Shown piece after piece: positions 22,701 through 37,700 of a stretch of 64,000 nucleotides of DNA. Each line of letters begins with the position of its first letter. Within the stretch, counting starts at the first letter, position 1. Made by a program: the position numbers and the translations under genes. The notes under the pieces were generated by a model, which was given only the letters and a program-made list of their open reading frames with translations, had not been told where the DNA came from and ran no database searches. Source of the DNA: Rhabdornis inornatus (lineage: Eukaryota > Chordata > Aves > Passeriformes > Rhabdornithidae); contig VWZS01000622.1 in assembly GCA_013397075.1 (NCBI GenBank), forward strand, positions 742,652-806,651, given 5' to 3'.

Positions 22701-25700
22701 CATGAGCAGTTACCCTTTATTTTTTCATCGGTACTATGCACAGCTACAGCCAAACAAAGCATTTTCAGTAATTCATGTCTTTTCCTTAGTTTTAGAAGAC
22801 TAGTCCTCAATTTTCACGTGGGCAGGAACACAATAAAGGACAGTTCTGTAGCTCTAGTCAATGGCATTAGGAAAGTGAAGAAATAGGTGCTGTGCAAACA
22901 GACATACTTAAAATACTCTGTTAAAGACTCTTGTTTGAGTAGTGTTTCACTCAACCTCCCATTCCAACATAAACAATTAAAATCAGAGTTTGAGAGCAGA
23001 GGTTAACTGGCACATTTGGGAGCATGAGCCTAAAGCCTGTTTTCCCTTGTGTTTATCCTGTGTATGATCTCTCTGCAAAAGAAGGCTGTCAATCCCTGCC
23101 ATTGGAACACGAGTGGCGCTCCTGTTCTCATCTGTAATTCCATGTGTCCTTGGATACATAAAACGTTCCCCATGACTGTTAGGAGAGCCACTCAAGTTAC
23201 ATCGTGCAAGATTCATCATCCCTTTTTGTCCCAAGTCTAAGCAGCACAAACACGTTGCCATCCCCAGAACAGCTGCTTGGCTGGGTTTGTGCAGCCTTAT
23301 TCTTCATCCTGGGACAGGTGCCCGCAGGGAAGTGCCCAGGCCAGCTACAGCCAAAACTGATTCTGTTATAGCAACATAGTCCTTAGGGCCACACCCATTT
23401 CTGCCAACTGCCAATTGTTCTCACTACTGATGGCAGCACACATTTAGCATTTTAATTTACACTAACTTTTTAAACATACTTAAATTGAAAATCAAAGCAA
23501 AAACTGCGTGCAGCATCTCCCCTTCTAGGGCAAAGGGTGCTAGTTTGGTCACACAGACACTGCTAGGTGTTCCACTACACTTGCCCTCCCATTCTCTAAA
23601 GCAAGATTAAATAGTTTTGGTACAGGAGAGACCATGCCAGCTGTTTGACTATAAAAAAAAAGGAGCAGCATGGGGAGAGGACAACATAGATAATTTGGGA
23701 TCCATCATCTGTTATTAGGTTACTGGATTCCCACATACCATTGTGGTCAAACTCCCTCTAGCTTCCACACAAAGCTGCTGTTGGCAGAAGCTCTTATCCC
23801 AGAGATAACAGCTCTGCTTGGACCCAAACTAACCCATCTAGCTCTGCCCAATGAGTCTCAAAATACATTCTCCACCATGGCTTCCTAGACTGACAGTCTG
23901 CAAGCAGGTTTTTTTCTCGGGTTTCACTCATTCTATGTTAGGAAATAAAAGAAACCATAACTTTAACCTGGAAGTGGGCTGAAAACCCAAGCTTCAAATT
24001 TGTCTAGCTAGACACAATAGCTTTTTCACAGATGCAATGACCTCTGTGCTGTGAGAACAACAAGAGATGTATAACGTTGCTTATTTAAACAGATAGATAG
24101 ATAATATAAACTATTTCACATTTCCATGCAACAAACAGTTAAGGTAGAGAATTTGATGACAGTGAGTGTTGTTTTCCATGTGTGGCCCCTGCTAGGAGAT
24201 GGGACATGCAGCACAGGATTATGTTCAAAATTGCAGTTTTTTCTCCTAATACCAGCAAAGTCATGCAGTCAGAACTCAGACTGGCAATCTCCTGAAAGCA
24301 GAAGAAAGGAATAATCCTCAGAAAATTCAGACTCTTGAAGAAATCCAAATGGTTGCCAAGTCAAAAATGTCATAGAATCACAGAACTACTTAGGTTGGAA
24401 AAGAGCCTCGAGATCATTTGAGTTCAACTGTTAACTCACCACTGCCAACTCCACCGCTCCTTTATGTCCTCAGGTGCTGCGTCCACACATCCTTTAACTA
24501 CATCCAGGGATGGCAATTCCACCACTTTCCTGGGGTAGCCTGGTCCAATACTTGACAACCCTTTCCAAGAAGAAATTTTTACCAATATACAATCTAAACC
24601 TCCCTTAACACAACTTGAGGCCATTTACTCTTGTCCTATTGCTGGCTGCCTAGGAGAAGAGGCCAAACCCCACCTGGCTACAGCCTCCTTTCAGGCAGTT
24701 GTAGAGAGTCGTAAGGTCACACCTGAGCCTCCTTTTCTCCAGGCTGAACCCCCACCTCCCTCAGATGCTCCTCTGAGAACTGGTTCTCTACAGTCATGAA
24801 TTCTCCTGACACAGCACATGTATTCAGCAGGTAACTTTTAAGAGCACACTTTCTGCAGTACACATACACACACACAGACTCCTCCAGCCTCTCCAGAAAG
24901 CAGCATGCTAGTGTCTGGTTATGATTAACACAGTCTCTGAGTAATGCCACATGTTAACAGCCTGTCCTGCTGGTGACTCAGCCCATGGCTGCAGAACTTG
25001 TGCAGGGTGCAGACGAAGCCAACATCAGAGTTCAGCAAATGAACAGGCATCAAGTGCTGCAGGTTTGGCTTGAAGCCAGCAGCAAGCACTCTGCCTCACC
25101 ACACAGTCAAGTAAGCGTGTGTGTGTTTTCCTCACCTTCCTGCACTAGCTGTCTTTTTGAAGATATCTGCACTCAATTTGGTTTCTTGGTATGCAGTAAG
25201 GCTGTGTTAATCAGCAAGACAAAACCACACTGCACAGGAGCGATTAACCTTGTTCAGATGTCCCTACAATGGCCTCATGGCAGCTTCTAGATGAATAATC
25301 TTATTATTGGACAGAAGGAAGTAGAAGTCTAATCTCCACAAAGCTTCTTAGTTTTACTGGGCAATATAACTCAGCCAGAGACACAAAACAGGTGAAGGAA
25401 CAGACAGGGCTCTGGAAACTCATTGACTAATTAACGAAAAACAAGCTGATCTCCAATGAAACACTTCTTGTTCAAATGTCATCTTAGAGTTAAAGGCATT
25501 TGTACCCCTCCACTTTTAAGGATGCTACAGCTGACAGGAAGTCATACCGTATTCTAGCCAAACCCAGGACATAATACTTTCATGAACTCTTTGTATTTAC
25601 ATTAGGTAAGACCGGTAAGCAGGGGAGACGATCCAAACAGGTTTAGCCATTAAAAAACTGCATGATAGATCAAAACTGAACACCAAGCTTCTGAAATAGC

Positions 25701-28700
25701 TTTATTTTAAAATAAAACTAAAAAAACATCTACACCATGCTGAAGAGCCACACCTTTTATGTGTGTGTAGTTGTAGGGGTTTTTGTTTAGTTTGAAAAAT
25801 TGGTTCACTCATTGTGGATGTTATACGATTGCCAAGAGAGACTGCAATAAATAAAAATGCAACAAAGACAAAAAAGCAAATTAATCTGAGGTCTGTAAAA
25901 ATTGTGGAATGTCCACATTATGCTAGCAACTTATACCCAGGACTAGAGTTTAATTATACAACTACATTATCAACAAAATTCCATAAAGTTGTTAATGCCT
26001 TCTGTCTTACTACCTAGCAGGGGGAGAACAACAAAATCAGTCTTTCATGCTATAAACCTTATGCTAAGAGTGAAGATAATTTGTCATAGTTGACTTGGAA
26101 CAATTTCAACTAAAATACAATAATCTCCAAATGAAGCATTCTGAATTGATTTTATCACTAGTATTTACTGTCCCCTTGCTTTTCCTCACTCTTCCCTCTC
26201 TAAAAATAAAAAAATATGGAAAAATAAAAAGGAATTTGAAAATTCAATTTGATCTGCTGTTTTGTGCTTAATGGGCCAAGCCACCAGTGTTTACGGGTAT
26301 TTTTTGCTCTACCTTAAAATAGGTTTTGCACATCTAATTAAATCACACATGTTTTATTATGGATTTTTATAAGGCTTATGAATTTAAAAGTATTATAAAC
26401 CTTATACATTTTATAAGGTTTATAATACTTTTAATGTAACTGAATTTAAATAGCGTCTTCTTTTCAAAACACACTTGTCACTGGGGTAAATTTTAGACAT
26501 GACACATGAGTCGAGTACCATATTAAGTATTTTTTTAGGCATACTGAACATCATTCTACTTCTTGTCCCAACATCACTACTCTTACAACTCATATTGAGA
26601 AGTCTTCAACTGCACCAGACCAGCATCCTACAAAAGCAACGTCCCTTGTACAAAGCAGCCAAGTAACTATTCAGTACTGGGTAGCTAACAGGTGGTTTTT
26701 TATCACTTAGATGGAAAGAGCATACTTACTGCTACGAAGAGCATGCAGTACATGGAGAATGAAGAATGGCCAGAATAAAATGATAGTCTAGAAAAGAAAA
26801 TATCAGACATCATTAGTTTTCTTTTACAACATTCAGTCCGTAGTGATACTAATCTATGTTATACAAGTGAACTGGTAAAATGCAAACATGTCCATACTAC
26901 TCTTCAAGGAGACTCCCTAGGCACATCGCACAGATTTTGACCAACTGTACAGACTTCACTACTCAGCAGTTATCCTTTCCAGATTTAAGTTGATTTCTAC
27001 ATCAGGCAGAAAGTACTAGACTTTTGACTGAACTTTGAACATCAAGGGAGCACATCTTCAAAGGCAGCAATCAAATGTCCTTTAATAATTCATCTTGAAA
27101 AATGTCAGATTAAATATAATTACTTCTTAAAATTCCTCATCTTATAGTTCACAGTATATATATGAATACATTAATCACCCCAAAACAACTATGTGCATTT
27201 AGTCACCATCAAGAGGTAGTAGTTAACAACTCATATCTAGTAGTTTGTATTACATTTGTACATCTTTGCGAAAGATATGATTCACAGAGACCCTGATCAT
27301 TTATCATTGGAGAGTAGGGGGAAAGGTAGGAATGCAGTTTACTAGCCAGCCAACTTCAAAAAATGACACCTCATCTAATATTTGTAGAGATGTTTTGTAT
27401 CTCATTTAAAGTGTTGTATTAGTTTAAGTTTGTTTTTCCCAGCCAATGCACCAAATAATGTCATAGTTTTGATTTGCCAATTAAGATATACTCATTTTCT
27501 GTTGTGAGACAGAACCAGGAGTAGAAGCAAGGCAGGCCTAAAACTTAAGAGGGTATAAAAAGAAATTTATTAACTACACAAAGGGAAAAAAAAACCAGAA
27601 TAAGATTGTCAGACCACTCTTTCCTTCCCTTTCCCAACCTTCATAACAATGAAACAAACATACAAGAAACTGCTTCAATTAATTCCCAACTCAAACAGTC
27701 CCTTCTTCCGTTCACTTTGGAGTGAGAAGCTTCCTCTTGTTAGGTTATAGGGATTTTTTTCCACAAGAAAGTAGAAAACAGTCTTCTCGTGGTTTCATTT
27801 TCACGATTCTGCATCCGCCCAGTATCTGCAGTCGTGGCACTCCTCCCAACTCCACAGCCTTCCCAAAGCTGTACTTGTGGGTCAATGGTCAAAATACATG
27901 GGGTATTACTTTTAAGAATGAAATGTTCCAAAGCAAAGGTTCTCTTCATCTCTTTTCTCTCTGTTCATGCTTCATTCTCTGAAAACCGAGACTCCCCTTC
28001 TTTCCTCGGGACAACAGATTCTCAACACAGGTGCTTTTGGTCAAATGATTTATCAAATGGAACGTTTCCAACCCCCCCATGTCTTTCTCCATGGTTTATA
28101 GGAATATTCAGTACATCAGTTCATCCCTACAATCTTACAAAAGGATTTTCAGCCATTTTCACAGCATCTCCTCATTCTCCTTCCATCTAAAAAACTTAAG
28201 ACTTAGCTTTTGCTTCACTGACTTCAGAGTATCTCCTTTTTCCTTTTCACTCCAGGGAGGATTGAAAAAGTCCGCAAGTCTCATCTGAACATTAAAAGAG
28301 TTAAGATTTTTGCACAGGGAAAAGAAAAAAAAACCAAGGCCACAGTGCTGGAGCTTTGCCAGGATCTCAGAAACCAGCCACGCTGGGGAAGGGGGGAAGC
28401 GGCTGGGATTTTTATATTAGTTTGAGTCTCTCTGGTCACTGTCCATGGCCACCCCCCTTCTCTCCCTCTCTGCCAGGACATGCCAGCTCCCCAGACAGGG
28501 GGCCCGGCCCAGCCCCTGCCAGGCCCACAGGCCTGCAGTGGAGCCAGGCCAGGGCCCTGTTACCTGCACTGCTGCCGGAAAAGCCAAGAGGGCTCAGTTC
28601 TGGATTACCTCCTTCAAAATGTGTGTTCACGGGGCGAACTAACTTCCTTCAATTGGTTTTTCACACTGTCAATAACCAAACCAGCCTCCAATTGGTCACT

Positions 28701-31700
28701 ATCAACTCCCAGGGGAGTACTCACAGAGAAAACTCCTCTTTGAGTTTTTTCCTCCCCAGGTCAAACTACCATAAGTGCCAACATTGCCTTCAGCTCCCAA
28801 AGGCTTTTATCAGATCCAGGCTGAAGGGACTTGACAGGTGACACTGACAGTCCAGGAATCTTTTGGCCAGGCCCTCCCTTACACAGCTGGTTTTGTAAGG
28901 AGCCACAGCTGTAAAATAAATGCTACCCACCTCTTCAAGAGGAGAAGGCAAACTGGAAAGACATTTCTAATTTAGTCTTAAGCAGGGAGATGAAAGAACT
29001 GTACTTAGCACTACTTTTTTCCATTTTATGCACAGAGCCTTGTAATGGTGCTCCTTCACAGGCCACCAGCCCGGTCTCACCCAGCCTTCTGTGCAATTTA
29101 ACCAGAACACTCCTCCTTCAGCAGTTTGGCATACATAAACACGGCCACATGAAAAAGTTTCACTGCTCTGCAGACTGACCTCTACCATATGCAGCAGGTC
29201 CCTTGTTTTGGTGCCGCTACCATGCAGAGACCCCGAGGCCAGGGAAATTCCTGGTCAAGGGAAACATTTCCAGGACTAGGAGTAATGAAGGCAGCTCTGA
29301 TGTGCTGCAAGATAATGAGCTTAAAGACACACTACTCAAATACCACAAAGGGGGCAATGAAACTGTCTTGTGCACAAGTGAAGCTGCAAAACTTCCTGAA
29401 TTATTTTGCATGTATAACATATAGAAACTGCATCAGAAAAAGCCTACTTAGGTTTATTCCAGAGATTTCAGAGCTTTTGCTTTATGGTTGATTTAAAACA
29501 CTGTCAATAGCTTTTGGTTTCAGAGGTACTAAATAAGCAATCTGAAATACGATGACTTTTGTTTCATCAACTGGTATTTTCCAATTAACTTCTTAAAGAG
29601 TAAAACTTTGACAATGTACTAGCTTCAGATGTTTAAAGTTCAAAACTATTAAGATTACCATTCCCATTAGCAAAACCATTAGCTAGACATCTCTTTTCCA
29701 CTCTTGTACTCTAACACTTAAAATTTCTGGGCAAGAGTCCACTAGGAAAACCAATACAAACATTTTGAAGAGCACTGCCCTTCAAACATTTCATCTGAGA
29801 ACAGAAAGCATGCTGTTCTACAGAAGATACAGAAGAAGGAATTCTTGGCTCCTATGACAATATTTTATCCAATAGCTCTGGGGCTATTGCTGCTGACCAT
29901 AAGATGACATTTCCTACAATTAATGAAAGCAACCTGTTGCCAATTGAAGGAATTTAGAAGACTAGTAAGTGATAAAAGGAAAAAATACCATTCTTCAAGT
30001 TTGTTTTGAAATTCTTATACCCTTCTAAGAGTTCTTGACTATTGGTCTTTTTTGTCTCAGGAGTGTATTAGCCTAAGGTACATTAAGAATGCCTTGTGCC
30101 AGGTTGAAGATTACAAATTTTGAATGCATTCTTATTGGGCATAGATAAGTACACTGTACATGACTGAAAATATTGTGCTTAGCACATGAATTATTGCCAG
30201 AAATACAACTGGGACAAAGTACTGATCCAACTTCCACACTGTGCAATCCCACTGAAATTTCTTTTGCAATACAGCTGTCTCTAGATTTCTTTAAAAAACA
30301 GACATTTAAAGAAAAAATCTTAAAATCCTTCCAAAACACTAAGATTGACAATGAAAAATTTCCCAACAATTCACTGGCATATAAACAACGTCTTCCCAAA
30401 GCCAGGAGAATGTCATGTCTATCAGACCAAGCACTTGCACAGCCCAGGTTTCTTTGTGATCCTACTGCAAGTGCTGGTTTGCCATGAGCCAGCAGTAAAA
30501 CAGTATAGACAACTCTCCAAATCCCTACCTTTCACCAGTGTAAGAAAGGCTAACTTGTCCCAGTAGGAATTCAAACATCAGATTCCAAAACATCCTTTTC
30601 AAAATAGTCTTAGAACAGTATCCAGTGAAATTGAAGTATCATGAAATAGAGCTGGCAAGTGTAGTCTTGATCTGATTGTTTCCAAAACGGCCAATTCTGA
30701 CATCAAAAAAACAGTTTTTCAGAGGTCCATGTCTTTCACTTCATCAATACCTACCTCACAGATCTCTTCCTAAGTCAGGAACAGGGCTTCATTTTAACAG
30801 AAGAAAACATAAGCTTTAATTACTTCCACTTGGACATCATATTATTCCCAAGTCAGAATGCCTTAAGTAGTAACATAAAACCAGCTTCAGGTCTCAGTTG
30901 AGGTCTAAAGCATACTCCTAGTTTCCAGTGTACACAGTAGACCTTGACATCACAAAAAGGTCTTAAAACAAGGTAATTTAAGGGCTGCTTTGCTTTCTTT
31001 AAACTTAGTTTTGTAATGAATTTCACACGGTTTTTAATAAAGACAAAAGACACAATAGTTCCTAAAAAGGTTGTCATAAGATTGACTAAAATTTATCACT
31101 ATGGATTATTACTGAATGTCTGCATTTTTAAAGAATACGTGGAAAAATAATCAAAGTACAAATAATTCCTACAAGAAGCATATCAGCTGAATGACTTTGT
31201 TATTTTAGTCAGGATTTCTAAGCCCAGATAAGCAAGACTAAGAGAGATTGTCTTGGAGGACTTGACACTGACAACCTTCCATTACTTTCCATGCACAAGG
31301 CCAGCTCAGCATAGGGAGCAGAGCTAGCCCAACAGGTTATGTTTCTTTAATTAGTAGAAAAATGGAACATAGTACACAGCACATAAAAGGATTGTTTGCC
31401 TAGAGTGTGACTTACAAGAAAGAGCATGTTTTAAGTAGTAAGTTCTGCTTGGCACTATTTTGATTTCTTACGTGAATTAGTGCACACTGGAACACAGTAA
31501 ACAAGCCTGATGTCTTCATTTAATGTCTTCACATGAACACCTGAATGTGCAGAAACTTTAAGACAAATGCAGGAATCTGACAGAGAAATTAATAGCCTTG
31601 GGAAACACAAGGCTAGAAAACAGCTAAACACATGGTACAGTGGAGCATTAAATGGTGAGAAATTAAGGTAAATGACAGTAGAAAAATATGCCACAAGAAA

Positions 31701-34700
31701 GGGTATCCTGTGGTGCTACAATAAACCTGGCAGAGGCTGAATGATAACAAAATCTTCCCACTGTAACTACAGAATTATGGAATGATCCCTTGGAGAAAAA
31801 CAGAAGGCTCAGCAAAACATTATGCACGCTGTCATACCAAAGCAAATAAATACACCCAGCTGGATTAGCCAGCATGTCCTTTCCATCTTCAAGTTCCCTG
31901 GATTCTCCCAGTCTGACCCAAAGCTTCCACTGACATTTGTGTTACCCATTCCATGATCTGGAGGGGAATAAATGCCAGAGTGCTGCAGCTCAGCTTGCCT
32001 GTGTGTATGAGTAAGCCAACACCTGTCACAAGCAAGCCACATGCTTGTCAGTGAAATATTTCAGTGACATGGCTTAAAGTCCTAGTTCTACACTTAAACA
32101 CCACATTCTTTAAAGTCCATTTTCCCTATGTTCCACAATCAACTTGTTATCCCAAGATCCACTCTTTGCTCATGTGCTGGACTTGCACCACTACAATTTG
32201 CAAGATCAGTGGGGGCTGGAAGGCTGAAATTAAGCACTTTTGTCATTACTGTAAAGAAAAGCTTAAATACAAAAGCAGTTCACCTCCTGAACAATACCAG
32301 GAACTACTCAGAACCCTGTGTTCCAAATTTCTCCACTTTTTTCCTTTTCTGCCAGTAATTATACCCACACTTCAGTACAAAGTCATGCATTTACATATAG
32401 GAAGATACCACCAGAATCTTCCCAATTCCACAATCCTCATCTGGAAAATTTTATATACAGTTTTTTCAACAGGAGACCTAACATTCACTAGCAAGTATCT
32501 TGAATAATTTCCTATTCATATCTGGGGTGAAAGGTAGATCCACTCAGCTCTGCTTTATGCAGTAGTGGCAGATAGGGAGGAAACTACCAGTGCTGGCATG
32601 CAATACATGTTATTTAATACCATGACCATGTTTTTGTAGACTTTCGACTTTTGTCCTTTTACAGTCTATCACACAAATTTCCCTGCTTATCTTACTGATA
32701 TAAACCCAATCTAACAGGTTCTAAGAAGAGATAGATATTTACTAATTTCTAACCACCTTCCTAACCACCAGCCTTTGAAACAAACACTGCAGACTGTGCA
32801 AGAAACAGGAGTATAAAGTAACTTGTTCCCAAGCTCAGGATCAACAAGAAGCAGTCTTAATCAGCAGTAAGTACTACAATGGCTGTCTTCACTGTTAGAT
32901 TGACCACATTCCAAAGCTGGTTAAAAGCTTCTGCTGGCACGATTTGATGGGTGTTTGTTTCTTTACTGTCTGGGAATTGAACAAATTAACTGATGATACA
33001 TTCAGGTGTGCAGATATTCTGTAAATTCTATTTAAACAAAAGTATTACACACTGATGGAACAACCTAACAGAACAATGACTACCTAAGCTGGCTATTTTG
33101 CATCTGACAGCAGAAGTTCATATCAGCAGCAACCAGGGGAATAAACTTGATTGCAAAATAACCAGTAATAAAAAAAATTCATAGTGTTTTTTCTTCCTTT
33201 TAAAATAAGCAGCAGTCAATCTGCACACGGAAATTACAAATTTTCTTATTTTTTCCAAGGGAGAAAGAAGTTACCAACTCCTGTCATTCATGCCACACTA
33301 AAACATGCACATTTTGACCTTTCGATATTGCAAAGTCCAAAAAAATTTCATGCTGCAATTTCCTCATGCACATTGCAAAACCATTACACAACAAGTTATC
33401 TTTCATCAGCTCTGATTTTATCATTCTATTTAACTCAATGCACAAAAGGAAAGTTGAACTTTCCACTACATTTCCAGGTAGCCTCCTCCAATAGGGAAGA
33501 AAATAAAATTTAGGACTTTGTTAACTTCTCTTCTTAGTAATTCCATCTCAGGAAAAGACTAACAGTCAAAATAGCAGCAAGGAGTCCTCAAACCAACATT
33601 TCTAAAGACTAATAATGTGAGTTTGCTCTCACATGCACCAGATTACAGGCTCCTGTTCCATTTATTATGTCTGCATAACTTATCCACATAATACTTTTTT
33701 GATTGGCAGTAGTGTTATTTTGCATAAAAGGTATGAAGACAGAAAATTATAATCTCTATTAAATCAGGGATTTATGTGTTATTCCTTAAGGAACTGCTTT
33801 AGGCAAGAAGTGCTTGGCAAGTATGCAGAACACATCCTTCAGCAGATTCTTGTAATCTTCAAAGGGGAAAAGGAAAGGAGGCAGTGGGAGAACAGTTAAG
33901 GAGACACCTGTTCCTGAAGTACTATATCCTCCTGTTACTTTAGACATAAGCTTTGCAAACCAGTGAAATTCTGTGAATGAGAAGATGCATCTACCTGCTT
34001 GGCTGGCCACAGCTAGCTTCCAAATAATTTTCAGGATGCACTGAACATGGACACATATTTTGATTTCAAATTACATGAAGCATGATAAGCTTAACTGAAA
34101 TAGATTTCAACCCCAGTTTTGTCTGAAAACCATTAAAGGCGGAAGAGTTTTAGTTTCAGTCATGAAAATGAATGTTACCTATCACTGCTCAAAAGATCCA
34201 GCTCACACTAGGGCAAAAGAGATGTAAGATCACAAACAAGATCCAGATTGCAGAACTGCATCTCAGTTGATTAGAGCATGTTCATTTTCAGATTCAATTC
34301 TCCCTACCACCAGTCAGTTTCTTTGCAAAGGCAGCTCCTTTTGCTCCCAGATCAAGTACAGCCCCATTTCAACATGCAATGCCAGCCCAGAAGCTTCTAA
34401 GGCTTAATACTGAAAGGCTTTTATTCACTACCATTGCTCATTTTTCCTTCCATGTAAAGTTATGGGCAGTTGCCCTGACTAAGCTCCACTTCTCAAATGT
34501 GATTAATAACTTCACTAGTACTGTAGATGCTCCCAAACCAGCCAGGTTGTATCTTGAATAACAGTAATGGCATAAGGGTGAAAGCAATGTTTAAGAAAAA
34601 AACTGCGCCATCTGAATAGTAGTACATGTGTGGCCTTCCATTCCTTTCAAATGCCTTGGTACCCAAGCTGCTTCAGTTGTTTGGTTTTTTGCATGTATGT

Positions 34701-37700
34701 TTTCAGAAGTGAAAACTAGTAAATTACCCTCAGATGAAAACTACTATACATAGAAATTTCAGTAGTGTAGAGTACTTCACAGGTTGAAAGTTCCATAAAA
34801 GAAATAACCAGTGCTATACACAACATGTCAGTATGCCCGTGGTAAACACAGAGTAAGTGTCTGGTACAGCAGAAATTTCTGATTCATGATGCTGACAGAA
34901 ATTGCCAGATGAGAAGTAATCCATTTAGCTATGCTCGTATCATTAAATGCAGTTTGGTTTTCAACAAAGCTTGAAGAAGTTTCAAAATAGAATATTGGTA
35001 TATTTTATAAAAGCCAAGTAATTTTAATGCAAAGTAATTCTTCACTATAGAAATACTCCCAGTACTGACCGACAGGGAGACAGGAGATAAGGAGAGGGAC
35101 AGACAGGTTATTTAATAGAGATGGGTTAACCTAAAGTGAATGTTCAGACTCTTAAGTTTAAAAATTCCAGAGCAAACCAGTTGCTATCTAATGAAGGGAA
35201 AACAAAAGCATTCATTTAAATAGAAGTAAATAATGCATAAGCCTTGGAAGTTGTACAAAGGTTTTTTGGGTTTATAGTTGTTTTTTGCTTAACACAATTA
35301 CAGTTTTGAAGGGATACATAGAACAGACAACATAGAAGTTTCAAAAGTTTTGTTGAACTTCAGACAAAGTTATATGGGTTAGTCCCATAGTTATACCAGC
35401 CATCTGGCAGGGGTGCCCTGCTACTGAGAGCTGCTCAATGATTTAACTGCACTCACAGCTCATGCAGGGCTGCAACCAGAGAAGGAGCTATGAACAAAGC
35501 TGACAAATTCCTGGCAAACAACTGGTAAAGGGCACCACCTTGGCAATTGTGTTGAAATAAACTATCAGTGTCAAAATAGTCAGCTCTAATTTCCTAAAAA
35601 GTTCCTTTGAAGATAACATATTGAGTTTGCAATGGAGACTACACACAGCTTGTTTTGAGCAGAATCAGCATGGGAGCAGTACATCAACTGAAGCAGGGAA
35701 CTGTATTTTCCTTTAGACATCTGAGTTGTAATATGAATCCCTACATTAGTAATACAATTATAATTATGAACCTTCACAGCTGTGTCATCTGTTACCACAA
35801 ACAGAAAACTGAAAGACTGAAATTAGAGAACTACAAATATCCAAAGTTAAGTTCAACTTGAAAGGAAGGGTTTCACACAAATACACATCCTTGCTAGCTG
35901 TGCAAGTCTGCTTTTGGAGGCCAACAAAGCTCAGACTGCACAGAGTGCCTCTGAAGTAGCAGCCTCCTACAATATGGTGTAATATTTACCACTTCAGGTT
36001 CAAAGTTTCAATTACTATGTATGTGCTTAGTGAGCTGACAAATAATCCAGGAAGGGCAGTTTCCTGGATCTGCTTTGTCAGGAGGTTTTCAGTGTTGCTC
36101 CCAACCCAGAACTCTATTAGGTCCCACCCCAACATCCGTACTCAGCAAAAGGAGCTTAAAAAAAGTAATATCTAACAGAAATATCTAGAAGTTAGTGATC
36201 GCATTATTGTGACAAACTTACACTGCTCAGCTAAAATGCAATAAATACTACTTCCAAGAAAAAATTGTAGCAAACTCAGGAAGCCTAAGCAGGTAGGTAA
36301 AGTAGCCCTTTAGCCCATGCCCAGGACAATTATATATAGGAAAAAAAAATTACACTGTACAAGGATTTATCCTGAGGAGAATTAGTTTAACCAGTGTTAA
36401 AGCAACAAGATAGAACAAACTGTACTGCAAACTGCAACCAAATTTAGCATCATTAGAAGAAAAGGCCATTATCAACCTATGTGAATATGCTGGCATTCAG
36501 TTCATTTTCTGCATATTCATACCATGCTCTGTTCCTCCTTCATATTCACCTGTCCCATTAAGGGAAAAGATGGATTTTTGAGAACAATAAATAATGATTT
36601 TGTTCTAACTTCATTCTAAAGCTCTGAAATATTGAAGCATGTTCTCAGAATTGGTTAACAACATGATTCAAACTTCAGCTACAAAAGGTCTTAACAATAA
36701 ATTCCTTGTAATATATACTAGAGAAGATAATTACGGCAACCACTTTAAGTGCATCCACGGCCAGTACTCATTTGCAGATCACACACACTACTGCTGTGTT
36801 CAGAAACAGAGGTTAACCAAAACAGGGTATGTAGGCAAGCAAATACTGCATGCACACACTATTAACTGCTCTTGCCATCATACCTAAAACTGTTTGCTTA
36901 AAGGGCTAGTCTTTCAAAGCACTGTTTAGACATATATTTTCATATCCTTCACTAGAAAAGATCTGGACCCTTACTTCCAATTCCCAGCTTTGCAGTGTAT
37001 TCACTGAGGAAGAAAATATTATGCTTACAGCCTCCCATCTGCAACTGTTCCATGTCTAACAGCAAGATACTAAAGCACCTTACACTCATGGAATAAAAAG
37101 GTTCCTTGGTTTACATGATGAGTACGGATCCCTGGTAAATGTGTATAATTGCCCTGTTTTCTCCATTTTAAAGAGCATGAAATAATTTGGGGGTGAGATG
37201 TTTGCTACATGCATCTTCTTGCTCTAATGAATACTGCTCCCTCCACTTTCAGAAACAAACCTGAACTGTCTCCTTGTACAACACTGAAACTGCATTGATA
37301 TGAAAGTAGTGTCAATATATCAGTTCCAAAATGTGAAATAAGGTTTGGAATTGCATTCCTGAAGACTAAGTTTTATTATATTTTTTAAAAATCCCAAAAG
37401 CCGGACCCAGCAATTACCCAGGTTTGAAATTCAATCCAGATTCTTCAGTTGCAGCCCAAAACAAAAGGACAACAAAATTCCATCACAAAGGGACATCTGG
37501 CATTTATAAGATCCAGATCTGATATACAAATACAGTAGAAAGTCCTCATATCTGCATCTCAAAAGAAGAATCAAAACAAGCCAGCAATACCACAACAGGA
37601 GATGTTTTAAGAGAATGCCTCCAAATCTGCACCTTAAATGAGAGCTCAAATAAACAAACTTCCGAGTAAAAGTTAGTGAATTGAAGGTTTCAAGAAATTA

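Larger units (their letters stand above)
15959..26729 (-). other. PLPP1 intron between exons 4 and 5
   Basis: 10.8 kb. It contains a G-rich tract at 18,203-18,234, a 24-bp palindrome at 19,306-19,329, a GATA microsatellite at about 24,091-24,103, a CR1 copy at 24,371-24,790, a CA microsatellite at about 24,860-24,878 and the inverted repeat at 26,384-26,434. Other stretches (for example 16-18 kb, 19.4-24 kb, 24.9-26.3 kb) show nothing I recognise. Confidence 0.75.
27503..28885 (-). mobile_element. Solo LTR of an endogenous retrovirus, sense to PLPP1
   Basis: On the minus strand the element starts TGTGTAAGGGAGGG and ends TTCTGTCTCACA, the TG...CA ends of an LTR. A TATAAAA box lies at 28,416-28,410 after a GC-rich U3 part, and AATAAA lies at 27,571-27,566, about 65 bp before the end. 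The length of 1383 bp with no adjoining gag, pol or env frames fits a solo LTR. Flanking bases CCAGC and ACAGA (minus strand) do not form a perfect target-site duplication. The long gap between TATA and AATAAA is unusual. The family is not named; the layout suits an avian ERV. Confidence 0.8.

Noticed and set aside
28281..28841. Several overlapping open frames on both strands in a GC-rich stretch, up to 161 codons
   Set aside because: They lie inside the solo LTR. The GC-rich U3 part lacks stops on several frames by composition, and none resembles a known protein.
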